From the NCBI GenBank assembly GCA_002964805.2, contig PUDQ02000001.1, positions 2,132,001 through 2,196,000 of the forward strand: a stretch of 64,000 nt of DNA, read 5' to 3'. Shown piece by piece: positions 21,773 through 34,560 of this stretch. Each line of letters begins with the position of its first letter. Position 1 is the stretch's first letter. A program made the position numbers and the translations under genes. Under the pieces are notes generated by a model. It was given only the letters and a program-made list of their open reading frames with translations, was not told the DNA's origin and made no database searches. This stretch comes from Trametes villosa. Taxonomy: Eukaryota > Basidiomycota > Agaricomycetes > Polyporales > Polyporaceae.

Positions 21773-24371
21773 TGCGGATGTCGGGTCGGTGAGTAGTCTG
21801 AGTGCGGATGTGCTGGTCGGTACCGGTCATGACGGTAGTGCTTTATACAAGTAGCGGCGTCCATAGGATGGTGGACGAGCTATGCGGGGCGGTATACGGT
21901 TGTCAGGCGAAACAGTCATAATGTCATTTCAGGCAATTGGGTGTTCCGCTGGCCTCACAAATTGGACAGGCCGCCAGACAGGTACGTCGAGCAGGGGGCT
22001 TGATGACAGCGGCGGGGTGGCTCGGGGGCCAGGCGGTGCACGCTTATGGCTGACTGTCCTGCAGACGAGGTGGCGACGGCGGTAGCACAGACATCGCCGC
22101 CGTATGAGAGGCCGATGGACGAGAACGGCATACTGGTTCGCCTGTTACCGGATGACATTAGCAGTCCGACCGGAGGGGAAGACAATTTGCGGACCTGCAG
22201 CCGCTGTGCGCTCAGGTACAGCTTGGGTCCGAGTCGCTGGAGGAGGCGGGAGATTCGATACGGGACAGATCCCTACGCGTTTGACAGCGCTAGCGAGCGC
22301 CAGGACAAGCAGTCACACAGCCCGGCGGCACGCGAAATACTAGACTGGCTCTTGACGTATTCTGTGCGCATTGCCGCAATTTCTGGCGACATAGTACACT
22401 GCTGGAGTCAATAATGGGCACGTCAGCGCGACCAGGCGGGGCTCGCGACGGTCGGCGGCGACCAGAGGGGAGGAGGACAGGGAGGTGCCAGCGTCGAGAA
22501 GAAACGAGATCTGGGCGACACACACAATCGACGTCGGGCGCCCGCAGATGCGATCGGGCCACGCACCGCCCGGAGGAGGGGGCCCCTCCGGCGGGCGGGT
22601 CCCGGTCCATCCGAGCGTGGAGAGTAGCATTCCTCGCTGCTCACTCGAATGCAGCCCCGACGCTACGCTGCACAGCGGAGGAGGTTCGTCGTGCGGAATC
22701 CGGTGCTGCGCCCGCCGCCCTTCGTCCCGACGCAAGCCTTACTTCAGCAACCCCCGCCTCGCGCAATTTTCTTGCATGCAAGGAGCGAGCAAGAATCCAA
22801 CCAGTACCGCTCTCGCCTTCTGTGGTCCACCAGCACTCGGAAGAGCCGGGACACCGACGCCCGAGTCCCCCGCGCGACCCTGCGTCAGTGGTTCTTAGCG
22901 TGTCGAACCTCCAAGCTGCGGTACACGCAGTACGACGAAGCTCGTATAATTGGAACTCACTTCCCTTGGCATACTCATTAGAACGACCATGACGAACGTA
23001 CGCCAGGGCTCGCCCGCTTCTCCCAGTTGAGATCCCTCTTCTCTGTTGATTTTTCAAACACCGTCTGATTGCTTCTTCATCTCCCAACAGCCCCTACGAC
23101 AAGTACCGCCGTAATTGCGCAGACTCCAGTCCGCGTTGGAGGGGAATTTGGCTCTCATCTAACACAGCTGCGCAATTCCGAACCATGTAGCAGCACAGTC
23201 GTGCGCGGGCAGCTCGGAGACACTCCACCTTTCCTCCGTCGTCTCCAGTTCGCCAGCATCTGAGTCCGCAGGCCCGTCGCGCAACTCCAGCAATGTACAT
23301 TGCGGCCAGACCTCGAGCTCAATCGCCCGACATCAGTCGCGGACGTGCCTCCCGACGAGCCCTCTACGGATCCCATCTCTCACCCGGCCCTACTACACGT
23401 CTCGGCGCGCCCGACAGATTGCCCCCACCACCCCTATCCCTCCTGCTTCTCTGTCGCCCTCGTCTGAACCTGTCGATCCGTCACACTCTGTCTGCGACCC
23501 ATGATGCCGACGGCCCACCGTCCCGTGGCTCGCCTTGCAGCTTGGCCCTTGGCAATCGCTCCCCGGCGCAATCACCGGCGGGCCCGCTGCTTCTTCACTA
23601 TATCACGGCTCGCACGCACAGCTGCGCTCGCGCACGGCCCGCGCTCTCGCGCCTGGGAGATCAGCCAGCCATCGCCAAGGGCCCGCTCCGCAATAAACGT
23701 CTGCGCCCGCCGCCAGGCGGGTGACGTCGCGCGGGGGGCGACGGCTCGGGGCTCGCACCGCGGCGCGCAGCCTCGCTCGGCGCACCATTCAGTTCGCGCG
23801 CACGCGCGACGTGCTGGGCTTCATTTTGCCTCCCCCGCGCGTCCACAGCCCCCGCTCGTGTCAGGCTGCGGGCGCATGAGGAGCGCATATATCACAGCCT
23901 GCGCAGGGCCTGCCGAGGGGGTATGTCGGTGCGCGAAGGCACTGATGCTATCGCTCCCGCCCTCGCATATAGGCCGGCGAATGCAACATAGAGTTCGCAC
24001 TCTCTGATCATGCCGCTATCGTGTTCCTGTCCCGTCCCGAACATCAGCATCTCGCCAACAGTCCCAGGCACCCCGACGCCTCACATCTTTCCCTCGGACT
24101 TGCTTGTGACAGCTCGCAACAGCAGAGGTGAGAGAGACGCGATGGTATGTGTAGCAGAGAGCTCTAGTGACGACTGAATATGGTACAGGGGCTGCATGAA
24201 GAAGATCATAATGATAGAGTCGAAGGTCCGTGCCTCCGATAGACCGAAGCCCAAAGGGTATCATGAGTCGAAGCTCGGGGCCACGCCGTGCGCCCTGCCC
24301 GCTCCCGTATAAGAAACGCCCCGAGTCCCAAAGAAGAATGGCAGAACCCCCTCTCGCGCGCGCTCCCCCGC
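21773..24371. other. intergenic, no supported gene
   Basis: About 2.6 kb between the adenylating enzyme start and the F-box gene stop, both on the minus strand. Many short GC-driven open frames occur on both strands (up to 192 codons at 22414-22992), but none shows a domain or sensible splice structure. No repeat or RNA gene recognised. Confidence 0.5.
21841..21847 (-). promoter_or_regulatory. TATA box of adenylating-enzyme gene 2
   Basis: TATAAAG on the minus strand, 68 bp before the ATG at 21772. Confidence 0.5.
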
Positions 24372-25851
24372 CTACGCCTGGTTCGCAGCGCGGACGCCCT
24401 GCCGGGGCTGGACAGGCGCCGTCTTCTCCGACGCGGCATCGGTCGACTCCTTGAGCGGCGCCTCGCACTCGGTCGCCGGCGCGGCGCCCTGCAGGCGCAG
24501 GTCGCGGCAGTACTCCTTGAAGCGCCGCACGGCGTCCGCGCCCTCGCCGGAGAGCGCCTCCTGGGAGCGCTTCGTCGCGCCGACGCCGATGTCGAGCGCG
24601 TCGCTCAAGTCGCTGACCGTGCTGACGTTGATCTCGTTCAGGTGCTGGTAGAAGCCCTTCTCGCCGCGCTCGGCGCGGAGGCTGAGGAAGTCCTCGAGCG
24701 CGGAGCACATGTCCACCACGTCGTCCTCGTGGCACTGCACCGAGAGGCTCTCGACGGGCGAGTCGGAGAGCGTCGTGAGCGTGTCGACGACGTTCTCGAC
24801 GGGGAAGAGCGGGGTGAGGTGGATCTTGCGCAGCTTCGTGAGCGGCTTCTCGGTGTGCTTCGCGTGCGCGAACGTCTGCGCGGTGAGCGCGGTGTTGAGC
24901 GCGCACTCGTCCACGGTGTGGCCGATGTTGCCCATGATGCGCTCGGTGCAGATGCGGTTGTAGTCGTTCGACTCGTGGTAGCAGCTCCCGAGGTCGAGCA
25001 CCTCGAGGAAACAGTAGACGGGCATGCACTCCCACTGAGGGTCGCCGAGGTGGGTGTCGCGGATGCGCAGCTTTTTGAGGGTGGGGAGGCGGAGGAGGGA
25101 CGGGAGGCGGAGCTCGCGGCCGAGGGTGGGGTGGTCCGGGATGTCCTCGTCTCCTTTGACGACGGGGACAAAGGGCCGCGCGCCGACGAGGTCGGGGGCG
25201 TGCATCGCCGAGCGGGTAATGCGGTCGAGCGAGAGCTGGCGCAGGTTCGGCACGGACGCGGCGATGGAGACGACGAGGCGCTCGCTCCTGCGGACGGGGT
25301 GTGAGCGGATGGCGTCAGGCAGGGAGTGACAGGGAAGACGTACAGAGGCGACCGGGCCTCATCGCCGCAGTGATCGATGCACAGCGACTCGAGGGCGAGC
25401 AGGTGCCCGAAGCATGGAATCACCGCCTTGGCCAGAGAGGCGGCGAGGCTGAGCGTCAGCTGCTCCACCTGCGTGCACGACGGGAGGAGGTCGACGAGGG
25501 CGTCGGTGACGCGGAGGGGCGCTGATCCGGGCGCGGGCTGCGCTGCGCGTTTCGTGCAGATGGTGAGTTGGCGGATATGCCGATTGTAGGGCTTTGGCAC
25601 GCAGGCAGCAAATTGTTGCAGCGCCTCGGCGCTTGCGATGTTCACGTTCTGGATACACGGTCAGACGTACGCGCATGGGGGATGGATGGATAGAGACGTA
25701 CGCGGAAGAGGGCAGGTATAGAGAGGTTGTAGGCATCGCGGTTAACTTTGGCAAACGTACGGACGTCGTCGAGGTCGAGCTGGTCGACAATAGAAAGCTT
25801 CATCTCGACCGGGAGACTACTCCAGGAGGAACCAGTGCGAGTGGAGAACAT
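24372..25851 (-). CDS. F-box-like protein
   Basis: Three exons, 25851-25702, 25648-25344 and 25287-24372, give 456 residues with introns of 53 and 56 bp. The N-terminus carries an F-box-like segment (SLPVEMKLSIVDQLDLDD, residues 12-50). It is followed by irregular leucine-rich-repeat-like strands: VEQLTLSL, LLALESLCIDHC, LRQLSLDRI, LKKLRIRDTHLGD, LEVLDLGS and VESLSVQC. The C-terminal 60 residues are low-complexity. F-box proteins are substrate receptors of SCF ubiquitin ligases, and this LRR-like arrangement is the common, fast-evolving form in basidiomycetes. Target unknown. It is not closely related to the F-box-like cluster at 46-52 kb. Confidence 0.8.
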
Positions 25852-28800
25852 GGTGGGCCTGGAAGTGGCGAATGGTTGATGTGGCGGAGGAGGGTGGGCT
25901 GGAGACGATGGGGAGGAGCGGGGAGGGCTGAGGTTATAAAGAGAACGGGGAGGGTGAGAGGACCGAGGAGGTCGGGGAGAAGTGGCTGAGGCAGGACGAG
26001 CTAGTCCGAGCCCTCCGGGATCACGGAGAGGCGCCTCTGAGGGATTGTGCCGCCGGCGTCCAATCGCAGACCCGCGCGCGTGGCGGCAGTGGGCGCCTGC
26101 TTAGTTTCCGTCCGATGTGCCCTCGCCCTCCGTCTGTCTGACAGCCCATCATCCCCACCGACGCCTCGCTTCCGTCGTCCCGCCGCCCACAGTCGTCCAT
26201 CATCGGCCGTGTCACGTCCTGCTCGACGCAGTCGTTTGAGATATTTCAAACACGCGCGCTCTCGGGTGCGCTCTCTGGCACCGTCCCCTCGCGCGTGCGA
26301 CCCTGGATGCGCCTCCCGACATGGCGCCCGCGGGCGACGGCAGGGCAGGTGTCGCCGTGATCGACTGCGACTACGGATGCACATCTCCTTGCTCTCCGGA
26401 ACAAGCGCATCCCTATCAAAGTCTATCGTCGCATACGCGCCTTCTGCAGTGCGCGAAGCCCACACCCACATCGGTGTGCACTGGTATGTCGTCAGCGCTG
26501 CGCTGAGCCCCGCTTCCCTCCCTGTTCCGGCACGCGCCCGTTGCCCTCTCCTATCGCGAATGGAACATCCCTATGCGTTCGCAATCTCATCCTCCTCCTC
26601 CCATCAGCTTCCACACTCAACTTTGACAGATGGCGACTATGATACCTGCCCCGTGTGTGCCGGCCATCCTATCCACCGCGCGCTCGCCTTCAGTTCACCG
26701 GGGCTGCTTCCCCAGCATGCTGCTTCCCCGGATGTGTTCTTGTCGATCTACCTGTTTGCAATCGCCGTACACGCCGGCTATGAGCAGGGCGCACACCGGC
26801 AGTTGCCTGTGGGCTTCGGGTGCGCATGTGTACGCTAAGATTTCTGTGGTTGCGCACTGACGTATTGCGCCGCTGGCGTGTGGCAGACCCGCGACGGCGT
26901 TCTCGGACGCGTGGTGTCGAAGCAGGCTGTCAGACGCACCTGCTGCTGCATACAACTGTCATTGACTGTTCCTGCCCGTGGAGTGCGCGTCGCTTCTCAC
27001 ACTCGTCTCAATACTACACCCGTAAGCTCCGCGCGCCCTCGTGCTTAAGCGGGATCGAAGCCCCGGACCTCGATACTCGGCTGCCCGACCCCGGCTAGGT
27101 AAGCTACAAGCTTTCAGGGCGTACCGCCATGGATAATGTCGCAGGTACGCCCCTGCCCACCCCGTGCAACTGCCAGTGACCAAATGCGCAGCAGAGGCAG
27201 GCCTGATTGTCCGCCCTCGGACGCGCAATATCTCGACGGCGGACGTTGTCGGGCTCCGCGCACGGTAGTTGTGCGGGCCGCCGCCGACGTTTGACACGCT
27301 GGCGCCTCCCATCGGCCCCTTGCCCGCGCACTGAGGAGGGCGCGGCAGCGCTCCGGCGCAGGCCGCGCTACGCCAGCAGCGTCATCCCGAAACCGACTGC
27401 GAGGATCGTGCGTTGCTTGGGCGGCGGGGCGGGGTCGCTGGGCAGCCGGGCCACTCGCTGGAGGTGCACCCGTACGGCATCGTGACGTCCGGTCCGTGTC
27501 GGATGGTGTAGCCCGCCAGTCCCTGCAGGCGTACCGCGCTGCACGGCGTCGGACGATGCTGCGGACCGCGTCACTTACCAAAAGGATGTTCCTGTGCGCC
27601 CCTAGTGTCGCCGTAGTAGCCGAGCGAGTCTGACCCATCCCTGTGTAGGGCTCGCTAGGGATCGCCGTGTCGCTCCTGTCAGACGTGTACGGCCAGACCC
27701 TCCCCTCCGTTGCGGGTCGGCTTCGGAATGCACACAGGTTATTCAATCTTCTCGCCGCAGCGCGGCGACCTACCCACCAGTCCGAGCCTGCGCATACTGA
27801 GTCTATCTCCGAACATTTTTCGCGCGGCCAGGATTGCTCTCCTCCCGCAGCGGTGTCCGACGTCGGATCCCCGCCCACGCACACCAGTGCCCAGCGCAGA
27901 TATCCCTCAAGAATATCAGCGCCCCCATAATAACAAATTTCATCGCACCACCACGCCGAATACACGCACGCACACAACCACAACCACACGCGTACGCGGA
28001 CTCTTCGATGGCGCCGCATACGAACTACGTAGCCGGATCTGGCGATCGCCCCGCGACACCTCGCCCGCTCTGATGGCGCATCAAATTGCACAGCTTGGAG
28101 CGCGCGCTGATCGACATCACGGCACCCCCGCCCACGCTGCGTCTTCGGAATCTGGGGCTCTCGGAGCGGAACACCTCGCGCGCGCCCCGCTGCCTGCAGC
28201 CTGCAGCCCGCCCGCCCCCGCGCCAGCCTGCTGCGCTTCGCGGTCGGCCTCAAGGCGGCGAGGCGGCACCCACAAGTCGGCAGGCTGGTCTCATATGGAG
28301 AGCACAGGTGCCTTGTCTCGTCCACCGTTCCACACCCGATGCACTGAGGATATCCCGACGCCGGCCTGATGCCTCCGTCGAGCTCGGGAGGCGTCCTCGA
28401 CCCAGGACGAGACGAGTGGCAGAGCGTGTTCAGCCTGGGACCGTCGCGTCCACCGCACTCCTTGGATGTCCCGTAACCACGTTTCAGCCGGCCTGATGTC
28501 TTGATCTCCAGCCCGACCAGCTCTTGTACTCGGGTGCGCGTACGCGCGCGGCACACAGCATCTTCATATACCGTGACGTGCGCATCAGCCGTCTGCTGAG
28601 GGCCCTTTCATGCATCTCTCGCTAGCGCACCCCCCGACCGCCTTGTGATCACGTCCATCGAGAATTTGTAGCGTAGCGGAGGAGAAGACACGCTGTCGTC
28701 AGGGCACAGTCGATATCATTGGAGATGGTGATACATTCGTACAGCTGCTCGGCGAAGCGATGATGGGCTAGTAGACGTAAGTTAACCGAGGTTGAAACCG

Positions 28801-29014
28801 ATAACTCGAACACATTGCGGAGGACTGCCGTCAAGGACGAGACATACGTAGCGGGACTGCGGTCGCTCGTATGCGTAGGTACCTGGGGAGAATAGACAAA
28901 GGTCACATTTACGGTAGGGATGGGGGGTTGGTAGGGGTGTCGCTGGGTGATGTGGAGGAAGAAGTGCGCATCTAGAAAAGGGGTTTCCTAGCTGCGGGGA
29001 GGGGTATGCACGCT
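25852..29014. other. gene-poor GC-rich stretch
   Basis: About 3.2 kb, the longest gap in the window. Long overlapping open frames occur on both strands (263 codons at 26047-26838, 480 codons at 27114-28556, minus), but composition is Arg/Ala/Ser/Pro-rich in all frames, as expected from GC-rich DNA. No domain, repeat, terminal repeat or RNA gene was recognised. Confidence 0.5.
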
Positions 29015-30515
29015 TTACGCGGTAAGTACAGAAGTGGGGTGGTATTTCACCTTCTCGAAGATGCGGAAGAGGGAGATGAAGAGGTTGAAGCAATACATCA
29101 TCAGACCGACGCCCACCAAACAGATGAGCACTACCTGGTCATCACACAATGTATCGCCTACGCCACCTTCAAAGCCGTTGATGCCGTTCGGTAGGGTAGG
29201 GCGGGGAAGTTTGCTGTACCATGAGGTACTAGACTCGGAAGCGCAAGGGATGAGGGAAGTGAAGAAGTTGTCAAAGGAGAGTGCGAGTGCCGCCGACCAA
29301 ATGCAAATGAAGACGACCTCGAAGAGGGTGTAGGCGAGTTTCCAAGAGGTGTGCCACAAGCCCAGTGGTCGGCCAAAATATTCGAGCTGTGTGGCGCGGG
29401 TTAGATCATAAATGGTAACAAGAAGAGAAAAGACGTACGTATACAGCGATCATGACATGTACGAGTGTCATGCAGGCGAATATAATGACCAATGTCCTGG
29501 TGGATCCTCTAAGTAAGTATATGCTTATGTCCTGACTTCATATAGGCTACTTACGGGGAGGAACCAAGCGCCCCCATGACGCCATTGCGTGCCTCAATAA
29601 TCCGGATGCGGATCGCGATAGCGAGAGCAGCGGTGGTGAGGACGATGTTGCAAAGACGGAACAGCTGCAGCACTAACATGAGTGCCGGCGATTGAGTCGG
29701 GGCGGAGAACATACCAAGGGAACGTAGACGTTATACATCATGTATGCTCTCAGCCGTTTCCGCCGTCTTTGCCATGGGGTGAGCTTCTCATCATCGTCGT
29801 GAAAGCCGGCGTCCTGTGCTTGAGAATCGAGGTTGTCCTCCATTCCGATGGGATGCGAAGACGTCCACGGCGTATCCCAGCCCGGAGTGCGACTGTGCGA
29901 GAGCGTGAAAGGGCCACTGGTGGGGGGCATGTCGATGCGCAAGCGGCTCCGGTGATTCGCCTGTGGCGCGCCCGCCTCAGATCCCTCGCGGTCCGACTCA
30001 CGGAGCGTCGACGGGCTGCTCTCCTCGGTCTGCTCCTGCGAGCGGCGGAGGTACGATGTCGTGAACCAGGGGATGGACATCGAGCGCGAGCCCTCCCGCG
30101 GGCGCCGCGCCGGCCGCTGCGGCTCCTGCGAGGTCGGCGAGAGGGGCATGGACCCCGAGTCCATCGGGCGGTGTCGCGCAAAGGCCCACCATCGCGAGGG
30201 CCCCGGGTCCTCGGGAGCCGAAGACTGGAAGGAGGCGACGTCGGAGGGGCGGCGGATGTCTGGAAAATGCCTCGCGCCTTCGTGCGGCTCATGCTCGCCG
30301 GGCGACGGCGGCTCTTCGCGTGCCCATGCTGCAGTCGCAGGTCAGCCGGCGGGCTGGAAGAAGGAAATAGCGCGGAGGGACGAACGTGGAGCGGTATTGA
30401 TGTAGGTTTTCACGGTATTGACTGTACCAGAGGGGGCGGCGCGGGAGCTGCGGACGCTGTGGGACTTGGAGAAGGAAGAGGTCGAGGCCGAGGGGGGCTG
30501 GCCGTCGTTGCTCAT
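29015..30515 (-). CDS. four-pass membrane protein, conserved in basidiomycetes
   Basis: Five exons, 30515-30428, 30328-29715, 29664-29555, 29508-29439 and 29386-29015, give 417 residues. The first about 235 residues are disordered, Ser/Pro/Arg-rich and cytosolic-looking. Four transmembrane segments follow: LFRLCNIVLTTAALAIAIRI, TLVIIFACMTLVHVMIAVY, LFEVVFICIWSAALALSF and VVLICLVGVGLMMYCFNLF. Between them, LEYFGRPLGLW and a Cys-containing loop (LIPCASES ... DTLCDDQ) are well ordered. Function is unknown; the shape recalls MARVEL-like tetraspan proteins, but that is only an analogy. The first intron (99 bp) is less certain: without it the frame runs into a TGA at about residue 58. It shares a 259 bp divergent promoter with the PIP30-like gene. 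Confidence 0.78.
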
Positions 30516-30774
30516 CGAAGCCTCGCGGGCGAGGGAGGAGAAAGGAGGGGACGGGGAGGGCGGACGGTGTCTGAGCCTGCGCGCAGTCCGGCGCTGTCAG
30601 AGGGGGAGAGGTCAACCGGCATGCCACCCAGCGCCCGCCCGGCTCAAATCCGTCTCCTCCTTCCTCCAGTCTCCGCGCACGCCCTCCCGCGCTCCGTCTC
30701 CCCGTCGGCCCTTCTCGCGCTTGGCCTCCTCTGCATCCGCACCACTCAGCTCGCAATCGCGCTCTGCTGCACGC

Positions 30775-31714
30775 ATGGACGACGCGATCCCGTCCATATC
30801 CACGACCGGCGTCGGCTCCCGCTTCGTCTCGCAGTCTGAGCTCGAGACCGCAAAGGCCAAACGCGACGAGCAGTGGAAGGCCGCCTACGCCAGGTAGCTA
30901 TGCCAGCCCATTCATCTCCGCTGCGGCCTCTAACATCACCAAGGCTGGGCCAAGAGCCTCCGCCGCAGCCCGCAGACGATGCATTTGACGGCAGGAGCCT
31001 CGCGGAGGTGCGCGTGGTCCCACTTCCTTCATAGTTCGGACCGTAACGCCTTCACCTCCCCCAGAAATTGGCCGCAAACAGAGTAAGCAGCGCCCTCGGC
31101 GCGTGCAGCATGGGGCTTACGCACTTCAGGCAGCCAAACAAGAGGAGTGGGAGGAGCGCAATAAGCTAGGTGAGGCTGTCCTGCCCGCCTCCGTCCCGCA
31201 GCCGAGCCTCACTAACTGCTGACACTGGCACTGACAGGAAACCAGTTCCGTGCGCTCGAGGAAGATGAAGTGCTGTTCCTCGACTCCGTCCTCGAAAAAC
31301 AACGAGAGGAGGAGCGGATCAGGAAGGAGATGGACGGCGAAGAGCTCAAGCACTTCCGAGAGTGAGCGCACTATCCCCGGAAGACCGTGCTTTCCGGTAT
31401 TCACGTCCCATAGGGCGGTCGCCGCGCGAGAAAGCGCGACGAACAAGCCGCCTCCCGCAAGTGCTGCCGTCGCCGCAATCAGCCCGCCACCAGCCACAAA
31501 GCCGACGACCACGAAGCCAAGTACTGCTCCGGTCAAGAAGGACGCGAAGAAGGCCCTCAAGGGTGTCTTGGTCAAGAAGAAGTCGAAAGCTGTCGTGGCT
31601 AGTGCACCTGCCCCCACGCCCAGCCAATCAGCCGAGGAAAAGAAGAGCAAGGTTGGTGAGAAAGCCGAGGGGGACGAGCGTGAAGCCAAGCGGCGAAAGG
31701 TGGCTGACACCTAA
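30775..31714 (+). CDS. PIP30/FAM192A (NIP30 N-terminal domain) family protein
   Basis: Six exons, 30775-30893, 30944-31007, the 18 bp micro-exon 31065-31082, 31130-31169, 31238-31361 and 31414-31714, give 221 residues. The NIP30 domain occupies residues 14-105: SRFVSQSELETAKAKRDEQW, GRSLAEKLAANRAAKQEEW and FRALEEDEVLFLDSVLEKQR. The C-terminal half is lysine/alanine/proline-rich and nuclear-looking (KKDAKKALKGVLVKKKSK, EAKRRKVADT), where residues match the region of human PSME3IP1/PIP30 downstream of the domain. Human PIP30 binds the PA28-gamma proteasome activator and influences nuclear proteasome and Cajal-body function. Whether that partner exists here is not shown. Confidence 0.86.
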
Positions 31715-31896
31715 CTGGCGGCCAAACTACCTGCGACTCGATTGTGGTCCTACTCCTGCCCTGGTATATGGGTTTGTATCATTATTTGCTCTGCTGTTGG
31801 GATTTGTGGTATGATATCTAGGTCCGATCCAAGGGCAATACAACAGCCCCCGCCGGCTGTGTGACAGAAAGTAGGTATACAACTGAACTAGACGGA

Positions 31897-33619
31897 TCAC
31901 CCTCGCCTGGCGACTGGACTCGGTGTAGGCGTCCACCTAACTTTCTGAAGGTCCCTCTCCTTCGATCTGTCGCCCTCCCATCCGGATAGACGTCCCATCG
32001 CATCTGCGCGTCTCGAAGCAGCCGTGCCCATCGTCGTCCTATCCAGCAAGCGTCTCGCGGCTGGTGTAAGGGAACCAGGTGCTTCCGACTTGCGCGGGGT
32101 GAAGGAAGGCGGAGGCATGGAACCTCGCCTGGTGGCACCTCCCGACGATCGCGAAGAGCTCGCAATGCCTCCCAGCAGGCCGGCCTTCGCGCGGAGGCTC
32201 TTCGATGCATCGTTCGATAGCCTGTGTGAGAGCCGCTCTCTCGACGATGGTTCGGCGATGCGGAACGGCGTTGCCGGAGTCGGTACGTCGGCAGGATCGT
32301 CGGACTGTGACAGGACGCGGGGAGTCGCGTTGAGCGTCCCCCACGTCATGAGCTGCTTCACCGCGGCGGGCCCCAGCTCCGAGGGTGTGGGTGAAGGGAG
32401 AGAAGGCACCAGGGAGTGCGTGTCATTGGTGGGAGACCGCGGTCGATCTTGGGGCACACATGTCAGTACACTCTGCGACGTTGACAATGACGTCTCTCGC
32501 TTACATGGGGTGCCTGCGATGGCGGCATCGATGCGGCTGCGTGTCGGACTAGGGGGTGCGGATATGGAATGGTCCGGCTTATCGTCTTGCTCCGGTAGCC
32601 TCGTGTTCGTGTGCTTAATGACCTTCGGAGGGCCCTTGGCAGCCTCCGCGGTGCTCGCGACGGGTGGATGGTACGGAGAGACGTCAGCGTCTGGAGGGAA
32701 CATGAGTGCGTTCCGCGCCTGGTGTCAAGTCAGCATATGCACTCCGCCGTTGTATTGCGTGCCTATTGAGACGTACCCTGAAATTCCACGCGTCCACGCC
32801 TGCAGAACGAGTGTCTTTCTTGGGAGCCATGACATCGACGGCGTGCTCCTCGTCCTTTCTCGAAGCCTTGACAAGTGCCGACCCCGCCTTCTCTGTCGCC
32901 TTCCCCTTCTCCGCGGGTGTCGGCTCCGGGTGCGTGCCGTCCAAAAGGTCCTCCACCTCGTCCTCGTCGTCCTCATACACCACCTGAGGCTCCGCGGGCG
33001 CAGCTTCGATAAGCCCCGCTGGTGCCGGCGTGTCGATCCTGAGCCGCTCCTTCACCCCAGGCCCGGGTGGCGGCTCGAGCAGCATCCTCTCCCTGCCCTC
33101 AAGCATCCGGTCGCGCTGCTCCTCCGCCCGGCGCTGCGCCGCCCACGCCCAGCCGTACTTCTCCTTCCGCCGCCGGTTCTCCTCGTCCAAGATCTGCGTG
33201 AAGCTTGAGTTGTCTTCCGAGGTGTAGCGCGCCTGGAATGCGTCGAGGCTCATGTCCGTATCGAAACGCGCCCGCTTCGTGGGGGCCTCACCATCTCCTC
33301 GCGGGGTACGGAGAGGCGTCTCCGAGGGCCCTGCGGCGTACGGTGTCTGCGAGGGTGTCTGCCATGGGCGGCCCCGGCGCGAGACGGGTGTTTGGAGGTC
33401 TTCGAGGCGGCGCACCGACGCCTGAATGAGGGCGGGGTCCTGCGACCGGAGCGCGTCGAGGTAGTTGTTCGTGGCGTCAATGTGGACCAGAGACGGGAAG
33501 AAGTCCCGCTTGATGATGCGCGAGAGGGCCTCGGTGTACTCGTCCTCATCGAGGACAACTTGCCGGTTGAGGGACCGTGCAGGCTGCGAGCTTGAGAATG
33601 CCCCTGGTGTTGATGACAT
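31897..33619 (-). CDS. ESS2: ESS2/Bis1 (DGCR14) splicing-associated nuclear protein
   Basis: Three exons, 33619-32777, 32718-32505 and 32447-31897, with introns of 58 and 57 bp, give 535 residues. The conserved N-terminus VVLDEDEYTEALSRIIKRDF (about 22-41) with FFPSL and ATNNYLDAL, the middle FTQILDEENRRRKEKYGW, WNFRARNALMFPPDAD, and the C-terminus KQLMTWGTLNATPR with SLTPAARRLLDRTTMGTA are diagnostic. Human ESS2 and fission-yeast Bis1 are nuclear; ESS2 associates with the late spliceosome. The second intron is inferred because it restores GTPYRPRSP; the unspliced frame is also open for 19 codons, so both isoforms are possible. Tail-to-tail with the PIP30-like gene (182 bp). Confidence 0.9.
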
Positions 33620-34560
33620 CGCGCAAAAAGTGAACAGAGATAGCAGTACAAGCCACCTAAGTCAGCTAGCTAGACGGCGACAGACGAGGGATGCAGGGAA
33701 TTCAAAGAAGAGCGAGCTCGTGGATGAGTGGGTCAGAGTGCCGTCTGGTGGCTACAGCATCTCTTAGCGCCCATCTCTCATATTCTATGTTCGCCCAAAA
33801 AGGAAGGTAAGAAGGAAAGGCCGCCGCCTCTACTACTACGAGGTCTCGATTTTGAAGAGGAAGTTCGAGGATCAAATGAAGAGAAGCCATATAGTAGCAG
33901 TACATAGCGCTGTAAAGGCGAGTATGCATGGTAAACGGTACGATGATCTCCGGTTGGCACAGCATGCGTCAGATCTTGCGGACACGACGAGGCTGGCCGC
34001 TCTCAGAGCACGTAATGTTGACAATGCATATCAGCAGAGCTGTACTGAGCTGCAATACTATTTGGAAAATGATAGACCTTGGACTCAAAGATACGAGCAT
34101 TGCAAAGCCAGCAGACTCCGCCGCTCGCCGGAAACTTCAGTGTAATCGCACAGTAGAGTATATTACACAGCGCCGGCACCATTACAGCTACACGCCCTGC
34201 CCGCATCTCCAGCGCAGCCGGCGTGAGCATCCGCGTCCAGCACACCAGCAAGCGACTCAGTCTAGAGGGGCTAATAGAGGATATCATCATAAATGTCATG
34301 CATATGGGGAGACGTGATATGCAGGTGGAGAGGCCCGGCCGCCGGGCCCGCTACTGCAGGTGCTGTATCGTCAGTTCGTAATCGCGGGAAGGAGAGAGGG
34401 AGAGTATTATGTATGTACGGCTGTGGTGGGGGCGAGGGTGGTAAGAGACAGATAATCATCGCATGTAACAAGAACAGGGGAGAGCAGCGGTAGAAGTAGG
34501 GGGAGAGGGCCCGTACGAAGCGTGAAAGCGGAGGAAGAGCGCGGAAGGCAGTAAAGCAGC
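33620..34560. other. intergenic, no supported gene
   Basis: Between the ESS2 start and the NUDE stop, both minus strand; AT-richer than its surroundings. Probably holds the ESS2 promoter and NUDE 3' UTR. Only short frames without domains. Confidence 0.5.

Noticed and set aside
22414..22992. 192-codon open frame in the 21.8-24.4 kb gap
   Set aside because: Arg/Pro/Ala-rich in all frames, no domain, no plausible splice partners.
26047..26838. 263-codon plus-strand open frame
   Set aside because: No domain, low-complexity Ser/Arg composition and no conserved-looking start or splice structure.
27114..28556. 480-codon minus-strand open frame with a C..C...DET.H-like segment resembling a reverse-transcriptase-associated zinc finger
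   Set aside because: The rest has no polymerase or RNase H motifs, composition is Arg/Ala-rich as in chance frames of GC-rich DNA, and the plus strand is equally open.
29682..30839. 385-codon plus-strand open frame
   Set aside because: Antisense shadow of the tetraspan membrane-protein gene, whose five-exon model gives a coherent protein.
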